Of a stretch of DNA of 19,868 bases, positions 12,450 through 19,546 are shown piece after piece. Source of the stretch: an uncultured Elusimicrobium sp. GTDB lineage: Bacteria > Elusimicrobiota > Elusimicrobia > Elusimicrobiales > Elusimicrobiaceae. The notes beneath the pieces are model-generated. The model ran no database searches. It saw only the letters and a list, made by a program, of their open reading frames with translations, and was not told where the DNA came from. The stretch covers positions 1-19,868 of the forward strand of contig CALAFB010000111.1 of assembly GCA_937891135.1 (NCBI GenBank), in the 5' to 3' direction. A program made the position numbers and the translations under genes. Every line of letters begins with the position of its first letter. Position 1 is the stretch's first letter.

Positions 12450-13394
12450 TTAGTTAAACATCCCACTAATGGATTGCCCATCGTGGTTGCGTTGAATGGC
12501 ATCTGCCAAGATATGTGCTACAGAAAGTGTTTCCACTTTTGGCCCTAAATCACGCACGGGTAACGAATCGGTAATGACCAGTTTTTTAATGGCACTTTCG
12601 TTAATCCGGTCCAATGCATTGCGTGATAACAGCCCATGGGCACACGCGGCATACACCTCGCGCGCACCTTGCTCTTTGATTTTGTTGGCGACGGTAGTCA
12701 ACGTACCTGCCGTATCCACAATATCATCAAAAATGATACAAACTTTGTCTTTCACGTCCCCAATGACGTTATAAACCACCGCTTCATTGGGTTTTGGGCG
12801 GCGTTTATCAATAATGACGAGCCCTGCATCCATTTTAGCGGCAAATTTACGGGCGCGTTCCACACCGCCCACATCCGGAGAAATAACCACTAAATCTTCG
12901 CGTTTAAAGTTTTGGAAATAGTCCAAAAACACTTTGCGGGCGCGTAAATGGTCCACGGGGATATCAAAAAATCCTTGGATTTGCCCGGCGTGCAAATCAA
13001 TGGCCATAATACGGTCGGCCCCGGCCTCGGTAATTAAGTTAGAAGCCAGTTTAGCGGTAATGGGTACCCGCGGGGAAGATTTGCGATCCGCACGTGCATA
13101 ACCAAAGTACGGGATAACCGCCGTAATTTTACCGGCACTAGCGCGTTTAAACGCATCAATCATAATTAAGAGTTCCATTAAGTTTTCATTGACGGGCGGG
13201 CACGTGGGCTGGATAATATAGCAATCGTGCGCGCGGACGGATTCCAAAATCTGCACATCAATTTCACCGTCGGCAAACCGTTCTACATGCAGTTTGCCCA
13301 GTTCCATATTTAAATGTTCCGCAATTTTTTGGGCCAGCGGCAAATTGGCATTGCCGGAGAAGATACGTAAGTCCCCGTTTACGCTTTTAGTCAT
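12450..13394 (-). CDS. prs: Ribose-phosphate pyrophosphokinase (PRPP synthetase)
   Basis: Prs makes PRPP from ribose 5-phosphate and ATP for nucleotide, His and Trp synthesis. The 314-residue length is standard. Visible motifs are IPYFGYARADRK (94-105, ATP loop), DLHAGQIQGFF (133-143, with His135) and the PRPP-binding loop IIFDDIVDTAGTL (220-232). The start codon overlaps the end of glmU by 8 bp, and AAGGTG within glmU serves as ribosome-binding site. GlmU and Prs thus appear translationally linked. Confidence 0.97.
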   Translation of the reverse strand: MTKSVNGDLRIFSGNANLPLAQKIAEHLNMELGKLHVERFADGEIDVQILESVRAHDCYIIQPTCPPVNENLMELLIMIDAFKRASAGKITAVIPYFGYARADRKSSPRVPITAKLASNLITEAGADRIMAIDLHAGQIQGFFDIPVDHLRARKVFLDYFQNFKREDLVVISPDVGGVERARKFAAKMDAGLVIIDKRRPKPNEAVVYNVIGDVKDKVCIIFDDIVDTAGTLTTVANKIKEQGAREVYAACAHGLLSRNALDRINESAIKKLVITDSLPVRDLGPKVETLSVAHILADAIQRNHDGQSISGMFN

Positions 13395-14787
13395 TTTTTT
13401 TCACACCTTTTTTTTCTAACACAACCTGACGCGCACGGGCAATCGCTAAGCCCTGGGCGGATACCTCTTTGGTAATGGTAGACCCCGCGCCGATTTTTGC
13501 ATATTCGCGCACCGTTACCGGTGCAACAAAATTCACGTTAGACCCTATAAATACGTTATCTTCAATAACGGTTTGATGTTTGTTTTTTCCGTCATAATTA
13601 CACGTAATAGTACCCGCGCCTACGTTAACATGCGCGCCCATTTGCGTATCTCCAATGTAACTTAAATGGTTTACTTTGGAACCTTCCCCAATGACGGCTT
13701 TTTTAATTTCTGAAAAATTCCCTACTTTGGCCCCTTTTTGCAGAACGGATTTGGGGCGCAAGTGTGCATACGGCCCTAACTGGCAGGCTTCGGCCACTTC
13801 GCTTTCTTCAATATAGGTACCTAATTTCAAAACGACGTTCTCTGCAATTTTAGAATTGCTAATATATACACTACTCTCTAATGTGCAGTTTGGACCAATT
13901 TGGGTATTGCCCAGTAAGTAACAACCCGAAGCAATCGTAGTATCTGCGCCAATTTGTACGCCCGCATCAATATACGTATCCTGCGGGTTAATCAGCGTAA
14001 CGCCGTTATCCATATGAAACTGGTTAATGCGTGCCCGCATAATTTGCGCGGCTTCAGCCAGTTGCACACGACTGTTTACACCCAGGGCTTGTGTATAATC
14101 TTGCGTAGTAAATACCACGACAGGCAACCCGGCCTGTTTAATTAAAGCTAAAGTATCGGTCAAATAGTATTCGTGTTTGGGCCCTTGCGGTTTTAACTGC
14201 GTAAGTGCTTTTTGGAGCGCAACGCTATTAAACACATACATGCCGCTGTTGATTTCGCAGATTTTTTTCGTTTCTGCGTCGGCATCGGCATCTTCTACAA
14301 TGGCTTTAAAATTGTTGTCTGCATCGCACACGATGCGCCCATAACCAGTCGGATTAGGCACTTTAACAGCCAGCACCAATGTCCCCGCTTTCGCATGTTC
14401 AAAAGTAGTTTGCATGGTTTGCAGCGTGTCCGCTTGCAACAGCGGTACATCTCCATTCAAAACCATCACGTTATCGTGCTTTTGTAAGAAAGGCAGCGCC
14501 GCTTTGACGGCCGAGCCGGACCCGGCTAATTCGGTCTGCACAAAAAACTCTACCGGGGCGGTAATGCCCCAGGCTTCTTTTTGCGCTAAAACAGTGTCTT
14601 TGACTTGCTGCGCCCCGTGGCCGATTACAATGCCAATTCCCGCCGGGTTTAACTGTTGGGCGGCACGTAAAATGTGGGCTAAAATCGGGTATCCGCAAAC
14701 CGCGTGCAGCGGTTTGGGGAGAGAGGACTTCATACGCGTGCCTTTACCGGCCGCGAGGATTAGAATACTTCTATTTTTGGCTACCAT
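13387..14787 (-). CDS. glmU: Bifunctional UDP-GlcNAc pyrophosphorylase / GlcN-1-P acetyltransferase
   Basis: GlmU makes UDP-GlcNAc, the precursor of peptidoglycan and lipopolysaccharide. The 466-residue protein has the N-terminal nucleotidyltransferase motif LAAGKGTRMKSSLPKPL (11-27), and VLNGDVPLL and NSGMYVF further on. The C-terminal half is a left-handed beta helix of hexapeptide repeats (ADTTIASGCYLLGNTQIGPN) with the acetyltransferase residues in HLRPKS and GTITCNYDGKNKHQT. Both catalytic halves look intact. It heads the operon glmU-prs-ctc-pth and has its own promoter at 14832-14860. The ribosome-binding site is weak (AAGAG). Confidence 0.97.
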   Translation of the reverse strand: MVAKNRSILILAAGKGTRMKSSLPKPLHAVCGYPILAHILRAAQQLNPAGIGIVIGHGAQQVKDTVLAQKEAWGITAPVEFFVQTELAGSGSAVKAALPFLQKHDNVMVLNGDVPLLQADTLQTMQTTFEHAKAGTLVLAVKVPNPTGYGRIVCDADNNFKAIVEDADADAETKKICEINSGMYVFNSVALQKALTQLKPQGPKHEYYLTDTLALIKQAGLPVVVFTTQDYTQALGVNSRVQLAEAAQIMRARINQFHMDNGVTLINPQDTYIDAGVQIGADTTIASGCYLLGNTQIGPNCTLESSVYISNSKIAENVVLKLGTYIEESEVAEACQLGPYAHLRPKSVLQKGAKVGNFSEIKKAVIGEGSKVNHLSYIGDTQMGAHVNVGAGTITCNYDGKNKHQTVIEDNVFIGSNVNFVAPVTVREYAKIGAGSTITKEVSAQGLAIARARQVVLEKKGVKKND

Positions 14788-14831
14788 TTTGTTTAACTCT
14801 TGCCTAAAAATAATTTAAATTTGGTAGATAT

Positions 14832-14860
14832 ATTATACAAAACTGTCCGAGCCCACGCAA
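14832..14860 (-). promoter_or_regulatory. Promoter of the glmU operon
   Basis: TTGCGT (14855-14860), 17 bp, TATAAT (14832-14837) on the minus strand. Its -35 box lies 8 bp from the -10 box of the divergent pilin promoter, so the two polymerase sites overlap and may compete. Confidence 0.75.
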
Positions 14861-14865
14861 GATTT

Positions 14866-14874
14866 TGTTATAAT
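14866..14874 (+). promoter_or_regulatory. Extended -10 promoter of the second pilin gene
   Basis: TGTTATAAT is a TGn-extended -10 box with perfect TATAAT; the -35 region is poor. Transcription should start near 14881, giving the same transcript 5' end (ACAATTTT) as the other two pilin leaders. Confidence 0.65.
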
Positions 14875-14880
14875 GTACAT

Positions 14881-15106
14881 ACAATTTTATCCTGTTTTTG
14901 GAACTGTATGCAGAATACGGAAGGTTTTTGAGAAATCAAAAATGCTTTAGCCGCCAAAACACAGTCCGTATAGACACAAAATAAAAGACCTTCGAATCCT
15001 TTTGTTTTGTGTTTAATGTTTGTTATTTCGGTTTTACTGGAATGATAAATTACGGCTGTTAGTTGCTGGGTCTTGGCTAAAGCATCCACTACTGGTGGCC
15101 GTTTTT
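14881..15106 (+). promoter_or_regulatory. Structured pilin leader RNA, copy 2 (pseudoknot element)
   Basis: In order: 5' end ACAATTTTATC; U-rich strand CTGTTTTTGG (14892-14901); hairpin CTGTAT/ATACGG (14904-14920); hairpin TTTTTGA-GAAA-TCAAAAA with a GNRA loop (14925-14942); long-range strand TGCTTTAGCC (14943-14952); A-rich strand CCAAAACACAG (14954-14964) pairing with the U-rich strand with one bulge; hairpin ACACAAAA/TTTTGTGT with CCTTCGAA in its loop (14974-15012); hairpin ACGGCT/GGCCGT (15052-15102). The last loop contains GGCTAAAGCA (15075-15084), which pairs perfectly over 10 bp with the long-range strand. TTTTT follows at 15102-15106, 53 nt before the ATG. Sequence of the long-range helix differs from the other copies while complementarity is kept, which is strong evidence for the pairing. 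Confidence 0.82.
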
Positions 15107-15159
15107 ATGCGTCCTCCGAATGTGGGGAAATTGTAAATTAAAAAACTGGAGAACGTATT

Positions 15160-15666
15160 ATGAAGAAAGCAGTAAAAAATAGTTGTTTCACTAAAGGTTT
15201 TACATTGATAGAACTTTTAGTTGTGGTACTCATCATCGGCATTTTGGCAGCGGTAGCACTACCGCAATACCAGAAGGCCGTGGAAAAGAGCCAATTGCTA
15301 AAGTACTTAAGCATAACACAACAAATTTATTTAGGTGAAAAATTGGCATTTGAAGAAAAAGGGAACTACGAATATGATTTACGTAATCTATTACTTACAT
15401 TCCCAAAAGAAACTACCTTTACAGGCCAAGGACAAAATATGGAACTAGCAGATGGAACAGTTTTTTCTCTTAATCCCCGGTACAACACATGTGTTTTTTA
15501 TTTTAAAGATATACCCATTCACTTATCTTTTTCATCAGGAGAGCTTACTTGCTACCATTATGGCAATCAAACTAAAGCCAAACTTTGCCAAGATATTCGG
15601 CAAAGTTCTGCTATTTCTATGAATTTACCTTGTCAAGGTAACACTTGCGTACTAGCTAAATTTTAA
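15160..15666 (+). CDS. Type IV pilin-like protein
   Basis: The 168-residue prepilin has a normal short leader, MKKAVKNSCFTKG^FTLIELL, with cleavage after Gly13 and Glu at mature position 5 (residue 18). The hydrophobic helix VVVLIIGILAAVALPQYQKAVEK is nearly identical to that of the first pilin. The C-terminal part differs and carries cysteine pairs (around FNTC/LTC and KLCQDI...LPCQGNTC) that could close a disulfide loop. Products of this kind are assembled in the inner membrane into pili or pseudopili by the type IV/type II machinery, which is not in the window. CTGGAG is the ribosome-binding site. A structured leader and an extended -10 promoter precede the gene, and a strong terminator follows. 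Confidence 0.92.
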   Translation: MKKAVKNSCFTKGFTLIELLVVVLIIGILAAVALPQYQKAVEKSQLLKYLSITQQIYLGEKLAFEEKGNYEYDLRNLLLTFPKETTFTGQGQNMELADGTVFSLNPRYNTCVFYFKDIPIHLSFSSGELTCYHYGNQTKAKLCQDIRQSSAISMNLPCQGNTCVLAKF

Positions 15667-15697
15667 TATTTAGCCAAGAGTTATCTCAAACTGTATG

Positions 15698-15735
15698 AAA
15701 ATTCCCTAGTTGCTGTTAAACAACGAGGGAATTTT
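15698..15735 (+). terminator. Terminator after the second pilin gene, probably bidirectional
   Basis: AAAATTCCCT/AGGGAATTTT, then an A-G mismatch and GTTG/CAAC, form a 14-bp interrupted stem. A and T runs at the two ends allow it to serve both the pilin gene and the convergent gene at 15757. Confidence 0.82.
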
Positions 15736-15756
15736 ATGTTGTATGCTAATAACTGT

Positions 15757-16191
15757 CTATTTAGCCGAGGCGGTATAGAGAGTTTCTCCATTCGCGGCTA
15801 GTTTCCAGCCGGAATCGGGGTCATAGGTTAAGGTCCAGCCGTCCGACCCGGCCCAAGTAGGAATATCTACATTTTCCACACGGGTCAGTACCAGTCCTTG
15901 CTCCCTATCTGGTAAAAAAACTTCGGCTTCACTACCGTTTTGATTTTGTACAACATATGCTACCAGTACCGGGTTTTCTATTTGTACGACCGGGGTTAAG
16001 GCGGTGCCTTCTTTCCATAAGCGAATACACGCATTACGTACCACGCTATACGTATATCCGGCGGAAGCAATACACCCATGTTCATCTTTATCAGCCCCGA
16101 CTTGAGGAGCGGCAGGCGTAAACGGAATATATACAATCACCAATACGCCCAGTAAAACCAACGCAGCAATCAGTAATAATAATTTTTTCAT
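15757..16191 (-). CDS. Small exported or membrane-anchored protein
   Basis: The protein has 144 residues. The N-terminal hydrophobic segment (about 3-22) is a signal anchor or signal peptide; no lipobox is seen. Next comes the motif GCIASAGYTYSVVRNACIRLWKEG (about 39-62), a two-cysteine motif seen in small secreted bacterial proteins. The C-terminal part (SEAEVFLPD..., SDGWTLTYD, GWKLAANGETLYTA) loosely resembles the lysozyme-inhibitor MliC beta fold; I give that low weight. No ribosome-binding site lies upstream and the -10 box ends 6 nt before the ATG, so the mRNA is probably leaderless. Confidence 0.65.
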   Translation of the reverse strand: MKKLLLLIAALVLLGVLVIVYIPFTPAAPQVGADKDEHGCIASAGYTYSVVRNACIRLWKEGTALTPVVQIENPVLVAYVVQNQNGSEAEVFLPDREQGLVLTRVENVDIPTWAGSDGWTLTYDPDSGWKLAANGETLYTASAK

Positions 16192-16197
16192 ACCAGT

Positions 16198-16206
16198 ATT
16201 ATAGCA
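16198..16206 (-). promoter_or_regulatory. Extended -10 box placed for a leaderless mRNA
   Basis: TGCTATAAT on the minus strand, with TATAAT at 16198-16203 followed by six bases and then ATG. Transcription would start at or within a base of the start codon. Confidence 0.55.
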
Positions 16207-16230
16207 AGAAAGGCCCCCGATTGGGGGGCC
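16207..16230 (-). terminator. Terminator of the head-GIN protein gene
   Basis: On the minus strand GGCCCCC/GGGGGCC (16224-16230 with 16212-16218) is followed by TTTCT. It touches the -10 element of the next gene, so the two genes are transcribed separately. Confidence 0.78.
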
Positions 16231-16245
16231 CTGTATTGGGTTAGA

Positions 16246-17040
16246 CTAATCTTCAAAGGCAGGTTTAATTTTTTTGAGGTTGCCTTCCCGCGTGAGTAGC
16301 GGAGCCCCGTGATAGGCTATATTTCCGCGGCCCTTGGCTACTACTTTTAAGGTTTTAACGGCAAACACCTCCAAATCGCCCGAGCCGTTTACCGCGACAC
16401 TACCTTGGTTAATACGCAAAGAACTAGCATCTAAGTCTTCCGAACCGTGATTGGTTAAAGAAGCGTTTTCCGCATAGCCCGAAAGTTCCATTTCGGCTTT
16501 ATCAAACTGGACGGCTTCTAAGTGAGCGGTACGGATATTTTCTACGTCCAGGTGGGCGTTTTTCATAACTTGCAGGCGCACTTTGTCTGCGTGCAAAGCA
16601 TCCATATCCAGGTCGCCGTCGTCAGTAGCCGTTAACGCAATATCTGTAGTTTTAACGGGACCATACACGTTAATTTCCCCCCGACTGCGTACAGTTAAGG
16701 CGGTAATTTCCGGCATAAAAACAGAAACGTGCAAGGTATCTTTGCCGCGCACATGAATGGGGCGAACATAATCAATGAGAAGCGTGTCTTTTTCTACACG
16801 CACGTTCGCCAGTTGCGCCAAATTGGCACGGCCGCTAAGCGTTACCTTTTGCCCGGGCAGTTGGCGGATGTCTACTTTGATGTCCCCGTTTACCTCTACC
16901 GCGTTAAAAGGGGGTAACTCCGCAAGCAGCGTACTTGTATAGCGTCCTTCTGCACGAACGCTTTCGGCCGCGTACCCCGCGGCAGCGTAAAGAATCCCTA
17001 ACGCCGTAAAAACAACTAGTATAAATAATTTCTTCTTCAT
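16246..17040 (-). CDS. Exported head-GIN domain protein (DUF2807 type)
   Basis: The protein has 264 residues with a signal peptide (MKKKLFILVVFTALGILYAAAGYA, cleavage near residue 24). The rest is a repetitive beta-helix-like fold: FNAVEVNGDIKVDIRQLPGQKVTLSG, LTVRSRGEINVYG, ATDDGDLDMDAL, LTNHGSEDLDAS, VNGSGDLEVFAVKTLKVVAKGRGNIAYHG. The spaced G(S/D)GD and GRGNI motifs are typical of the putative autotransporter adhesin head-GIN domain. Its molecular function is unknown; a periplasmic or surface location is inferred. AAGGAGG precedes the ATG. It lies 121 bp after mgtC, beyond that gene's terminator, and so has its own promoter, which I could not identify clearly. Confidence 0.85.
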   Translation of the reverse strand: MKKKLFILVVFTALGILYAAAGYAAESVRAEGRYTSTLLAELPPFNAVEVNGDIKVDIRQLPGQKVTLSGRANLAQLANVRVEKDTLLIDYVRPIHVRGKDTLHVSVFMPEITALTVRSRGEINVYGPVKTTDIALTATDDGDLDMDALHADKVRLQVMKNAHLDVENIRTAHLEAVQFDKAEMELSGYAENASLTNHGSEDLDASSLRINQGSVAVNGSGDLEVFAVKTLKVVAKGRGNIAYHGAPLLTREGNLKKIKPAFED

Positions 17041-17115
17041 ACAGTTTCCTCCTTGTAATAAGGTATCCTACCAAAGCATACGTCTTTTGGCTAGTTCAAA
17101 AAATAATTAGTTTGT

Positions 17116-17142
17116 AAAAAAAAGCCGGGCCTTTCGGCCCGG
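17116..17142 (-). terminator. Terminator of mgtC
   Basis: On the minus strand CCGGGCC-GAAA-GGCCCGG is followed by C and eight T. This is a textbook intrinsic terminator, about 20 nt past the mgtC stop. Confidence 0.93.
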
Positions 17143-17161
17143 TAATGTGTAACGGAAAACA

Positions 17162-17791
17162 TTATTGATACAAACTGTGTACTTCGGGCATTTCCAAAAG
17201 ACCTTTGGCAATCGTCTGAAATTCATGCCCTGTAAAAGTGGCTACCAAGGCAACATGAAAAACATTGTCTTGCTTGGTAATCTCCCGTTTTAAAAGATGA
17301 ATATTTTGTTTTTCCAACTGGGTTTGAATTTTTTCCACTACCGCCCAACTGGGATCGCACGTTAAATAAATCGTATCATAATGACGCATACGCTCTACCA
17401 AATGCAGCGTACGGCGCAATCCCAACTGCACCAGTAAAATGGCCGCTGCACAGCAGGAAGCCCAGATATATTCGCCATATCCAATGGCCATACCGATAGC
17501 AGCCACTAACCACACACCGGCAGCAGTCGTCAGACCGGAAATTTTGTTCCCGTCCCGCAAGATAGAACCGGCTCCGATAAAACCAACCCCGGTTACAATT
17601 TGGGCGGCAATACGCCCCGGGTCCCCCCCGGCCCAGCCCATAATTTGAGATAAAACCGTAAATAACATGGCCCCCAAACAAATTAAACAGTTGGTGGCAA
17701 ACCCGGCAGGCTTATCGTGGTATTGGCGTTCCATACCTAATGCCCCGCCTAAAACGAGTGCTAAAAAAATTTTGATAAATAGTTCAGTCAT
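17162..17791 (-). CDS. MgtC/SapB family membrane protein
   Basis: The 209-residue protein has an N-terminal membrane domain of four to five helices (residues 5-125) carrying the family signatures GGALGMERQYHDKPAGFATN (15-34) and QIVTGVGFIGAGSIL (64-78). A soluble ACT-like C-terminal domain (about 136-209) follows. In pathogens MgtC supports survival at low magnesium and modulates the F-ATP synthase; in free-living or commensal bacteria the role is less clear. No Shine-Dalgarno is present: an extended -10 box (TGCTATGAT) ends six bases before the ATG, suggesting a leaderless mRNA. Confidence 0.92.
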   Translation of the reverse strand: MTELFIKIFLALVLGGALGMERQYHDKPAGFATNCLICLGAMLFTVLSQIMGWAGGDPGRIAAQIVTGVGFIGAGSILRDGNKISGLTTAAGVWLVAAIGMAIGYGEYIWASCCAAAILLVQLGLRRTLHLVERMRHYDTIYLTCDPSWAVVEKIQTQLEKQNIHLLKREITKQDNVFHVALVATFTGHEFQTIAKGLLEMPEVHSLYQ

Positions 17792-17797
17792 AGGGTT

Positions 17798-17806
17798 ATC
17801 ATAGCA
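17798..17806 (-). promoter_or_regulatory. Extended -10 box of mgtC, leaderless arrangement
   Basis: TGCTATGAT on the minus strand, with TATGAT at 17798-17803 exactly six bases before the ATG. The layout matches the one upstream of the gene at 16191. Confidence 0.5.
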
Positions 17807-17824
17807 AATCTAGTGCACTTACGG

Positions 17825-18952
17825 TCAGTTAAAAAAATCCACCGCCGTAGGAAGTAATACTTCTTGCATAACAGACAAAGCAAAAGAGTCTGTCATCCCG
17901 GCCAAATAATCCGCAATAGCGGTATCGGTTTGGGCAGGATCTTCTTTGTAAAAATTACGCATAGATTTAATGTAATTACCAAACCCGCGGGCCGCTTGTT
18001 TATCCTCACGGGCGTAAGCATCATAATCAAAGCCGTGTTGGGCCACCAGCGCGCGGAAATAATCAAATAAATCACACAAACATTTGGTAACTACTTCCTT
18101 GCGTCGCAACATCTGCGCGTTGCAATAAATGCGGGAATAATTAAAATGACGCAGCTGGGAAATTAAATTAAATTTCTCCGGCGAGAAACCAATATAATCT
18201 TGATTTGTAGAATGACCAATTAAGTCTAGCGTTAAGGTGTTAATAATTTCCCCGTTGGAAGTGCCTACTTCTTTGCGTACGTCTTGCGGGATATCGTCTT
18301 TGGTAATCAGTTCCGCCTTAATAGCATCCTCAATATCCCGGCCGAAATAGGCAATCTTATCCGCCAGGCGCACTATGCAACCTTCGTACGTAGACGGCAT
18401 TTGCGTGCGGCCTGTAATTGTTTCCAAATCATTTGGAACCGAAGCAGGGCGCAAGGTGTTGTTGGTAAAATCTTCCCCACAATGGCAAATAATTCCGTCT
18501 TTGACGGCAAAGGTTAAATTGAGCCCTTCGCCATAGTTGGCTAAATGTTCCACCACGCGGTAACTGTTCAGTTCATGCAAAAACCGTTTGCCGCTAGGCT
18601 TCAAACACGCATCAATGGCGCGTTCCCCTTCGTGCCCAAACGGAGCGTGCCCAATGTCATGCCCAAGGCCGATGGCATAAGCCAAATCTTCACTCAGTTC
18701 CCATTTTCCGCTTTTATTTAAACCGCGGCAAATGGTAGCAGCAATCGTGGCCACGTGCAGTACGTGTTCAATGCGCGTACAGATATGGTCATTATTCGGC
18801 GCAAAGAAAACCTGCGCTTTATGTTTTAGACGGCGAAACGGCAGCGAATGAATAATTTTAGTTTGGTCCCGGAAGTACTCATCACGTAAATCCGGTGTAT
18901 GCGCGTGGGTACGCTTTAAATAAATTTCATCAGAAAACGGGTTTTTTATCAT
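17825..18952 (-). CDS. dgt: dGTPase-like HD-domain deoxynucleotide triphosphohydrolase
   Basis: The family hydrolyses dNTPs (classically dGTP) to deoxynucleoside and triphosphate. With the start at 18952 the protein has 375 residues and begins MIKNPFSDEIYLKRTHAHT. The N-terminal RDQTKIIHSLPFRRLKHKAQVF (29-50) is the family signature. The metal site is in TRIEHVLHVATIA (His63), GLGHDIGHAPFGHEGE (His98/Asp99) and RLADKIAYFGRDIEDA (Asp in ADKIA). The reading frame is open for 32 more codons upstream, but these overlap the divergent coaD gene and lack family similarity, so the shorter start is preferred. No ribosome-binding site is present; TATCAT ends six bases before this ATG. Confidence 0.9.
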   Translation of the reverse strand: MIKNPFSDEIYLKRTHAHTPDLRDEYFRDQTKIIHSLPFRRLKHKAQVFFAPNNDHICTRIEHVLHVATIAATICRGLNKSGKWELSEDLAYAIGLGHDIGHAPFGHEGERAIDACLKPSGKRFLHELNSYRVVEHLANYGEGLNLTFAVKDGIICHCGEDFTNNTLRPASVPNDLETITGRTQMPSTYEGCIVRLADKIAYFGRDIEDAIKAELITKDDIPQDVRKEVGTSNGEIINTLTLDLIGHSTNQDYIGFSPEKFNLISQLRHFNYSRIYCNAQMLRRKEVVTKCLCDLFDYFRALVAQHGFDYDAYAREDKQAARGFGNYIKSMRNFYKEDPAQTDTAIADYLAGMTDSFALSVMQEVLLPTAVDFFN

Positions 18953-18958
18953 AAAATT

Positions 18959-18964
18959 ATGATA
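18959..18964 (-). promoter_or_regulatory. -10-like box of dgt, leaderless arrangement
   Basis: TATCAT on the minus strand is followed by AATTTT and the ATG. The 6-nt spacing is the same as at 16198 and 17798. The -35 region is weak. Confidence 0.4.
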
Positions 18965-18997
18965 CCATAATAGAAAGCCCCCGTATAGAGGAGAACT

Positions 18998-19465
18998 ATG
19001 AACCCAGTTATTTTCCCCGGTAGTTTTGACCCCGTTACCAACGGGCATATTGATTTAATTTACCGTGCACGCGCTATTTTTGGCGCGGTGCGCATTTTGA
19101 TTTGCCACAACGCACGTAAACAAACCCGGTTTACGGTAGAAGAACGGTTGGCGTTTTTGAAAGATTGTTTTCAAAATGAACCTAACATCTCGTGGGACCA
19201 TACAGACGGCTTGTTAACCGATTATTTGAAAAATAATCATTTTACAACGGTAATACGTGGGCTACGCAGCGCACACGATTGGAACCACGAACGCACCAAC
19301 GCGTGGTTTAACCAACATTTTTACGACGGGATTGAAACCGTATTTTTACCGGCACGGGAGAAATATATGTTTCTAAGTTCTTCGGCCGTTAAGGAAGCCG
19401 CGGCCTACGGAGCCGATATTACAGACTTTGTGCCCGCTTGCGTGGTGCGCACCCTCAAAAAATAA
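18998..19465 (+). CDS. coaD: Phosphopantetheine adenylyltransferase
   Basis: CoaD transfers AMP from ATP to 4'-phosphopantetheine, the penultimate step of coenzyme A synthesis. The 155-residue length is standard. GSFDPVTNGH (8-17) contains the (T/H)xGH nucleotidyltransferase signature, IRGLRSAHDW (86-95) carries the substrate-binding arginines, and FLSSSAVKE (125-133) is the ISSS(T/L)(V)(R/K)E-type motif. GAGGAG precedes the ATG. It is divergent from dgt with 45 bp between and ends in its own terminator. Confidence 0.97.
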   Translation: MNPVIFPGSFDPVTNGHIDLIYRARAIFGAVRILICHNARKQTRFTVEERLAFLKDCFQNEPNISWDHTDGLLTDYLKNNHFTTVIRGLRSAHDWNHERTNAWFNQHFYDGIETVFLPAREKYMFLSSSAVKEAAAYGADITDFVPACVVRTLKK

Positions 19466-19478
19466 ACTTCTTTTTAAG

Positions 19479-19510
19479 GCTCCGGGGATTATTTTCCACC
19501 GGGGCTTTTT
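19479..19510 (+). terminator. Terminator of coaD
   Basis: GCTCCGG/CCGGGGC (7 bp with one G-T pair) is followed by TTTTT. The -35 box of the next promoter starts two bases later. Confidence 0.85.
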
Positions 19511-19511
19511 A

Positions 19512-19540
19512 TTGCTAAAATTTAGCTTTTTTATTATACT
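19512..19540 (+). promoter_or_regulatory. Promoter of the third pilin gene
   Basis: TTGCTA (19512-19517), 17 bp, TATACT (19535-19540), start expected near 19547. The sequence around the -10 box is almost the same as in the first pilin promoter. Confidence 0.75.
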
Positions 19541-19546
19541 ATAAAT

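Noticed and set aside
14868..15089. Minus-strand open frame of 73 codons across leader copy 2
   Set aside because: It lies wholly within the structured leader, has no ribosome-binding site and is not kept in the other two copies.
14881..15106. c-di-GMP riboswitch (GEMM-I or class II), known before some pilin genes
   Set aside because: The conserved GEMM-I core strings and its two-helix tetraloop/receptor layout of about 90 nt are not found in any of the three leaders, and I see no match to the class II core.
15107..15136. Short upstream reading frame (MRPPNVGKL) after the U-run of leader copy 2, with a similar one (MYALKQLD) at 19748 in copy 3
   Set aside because: Copy 1 has no equivalent short frame (its ATG there runs on out of frame into the gene), no ribosome-binding site is visible and the peptides are unrelated.
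17825..19048. Longer dgt reading frame starting at 19048
   Set aside because: The extra 32 codons run across the divergent coaD start and show no family similarity; the family N-terminus begins near the ATG at 18952.
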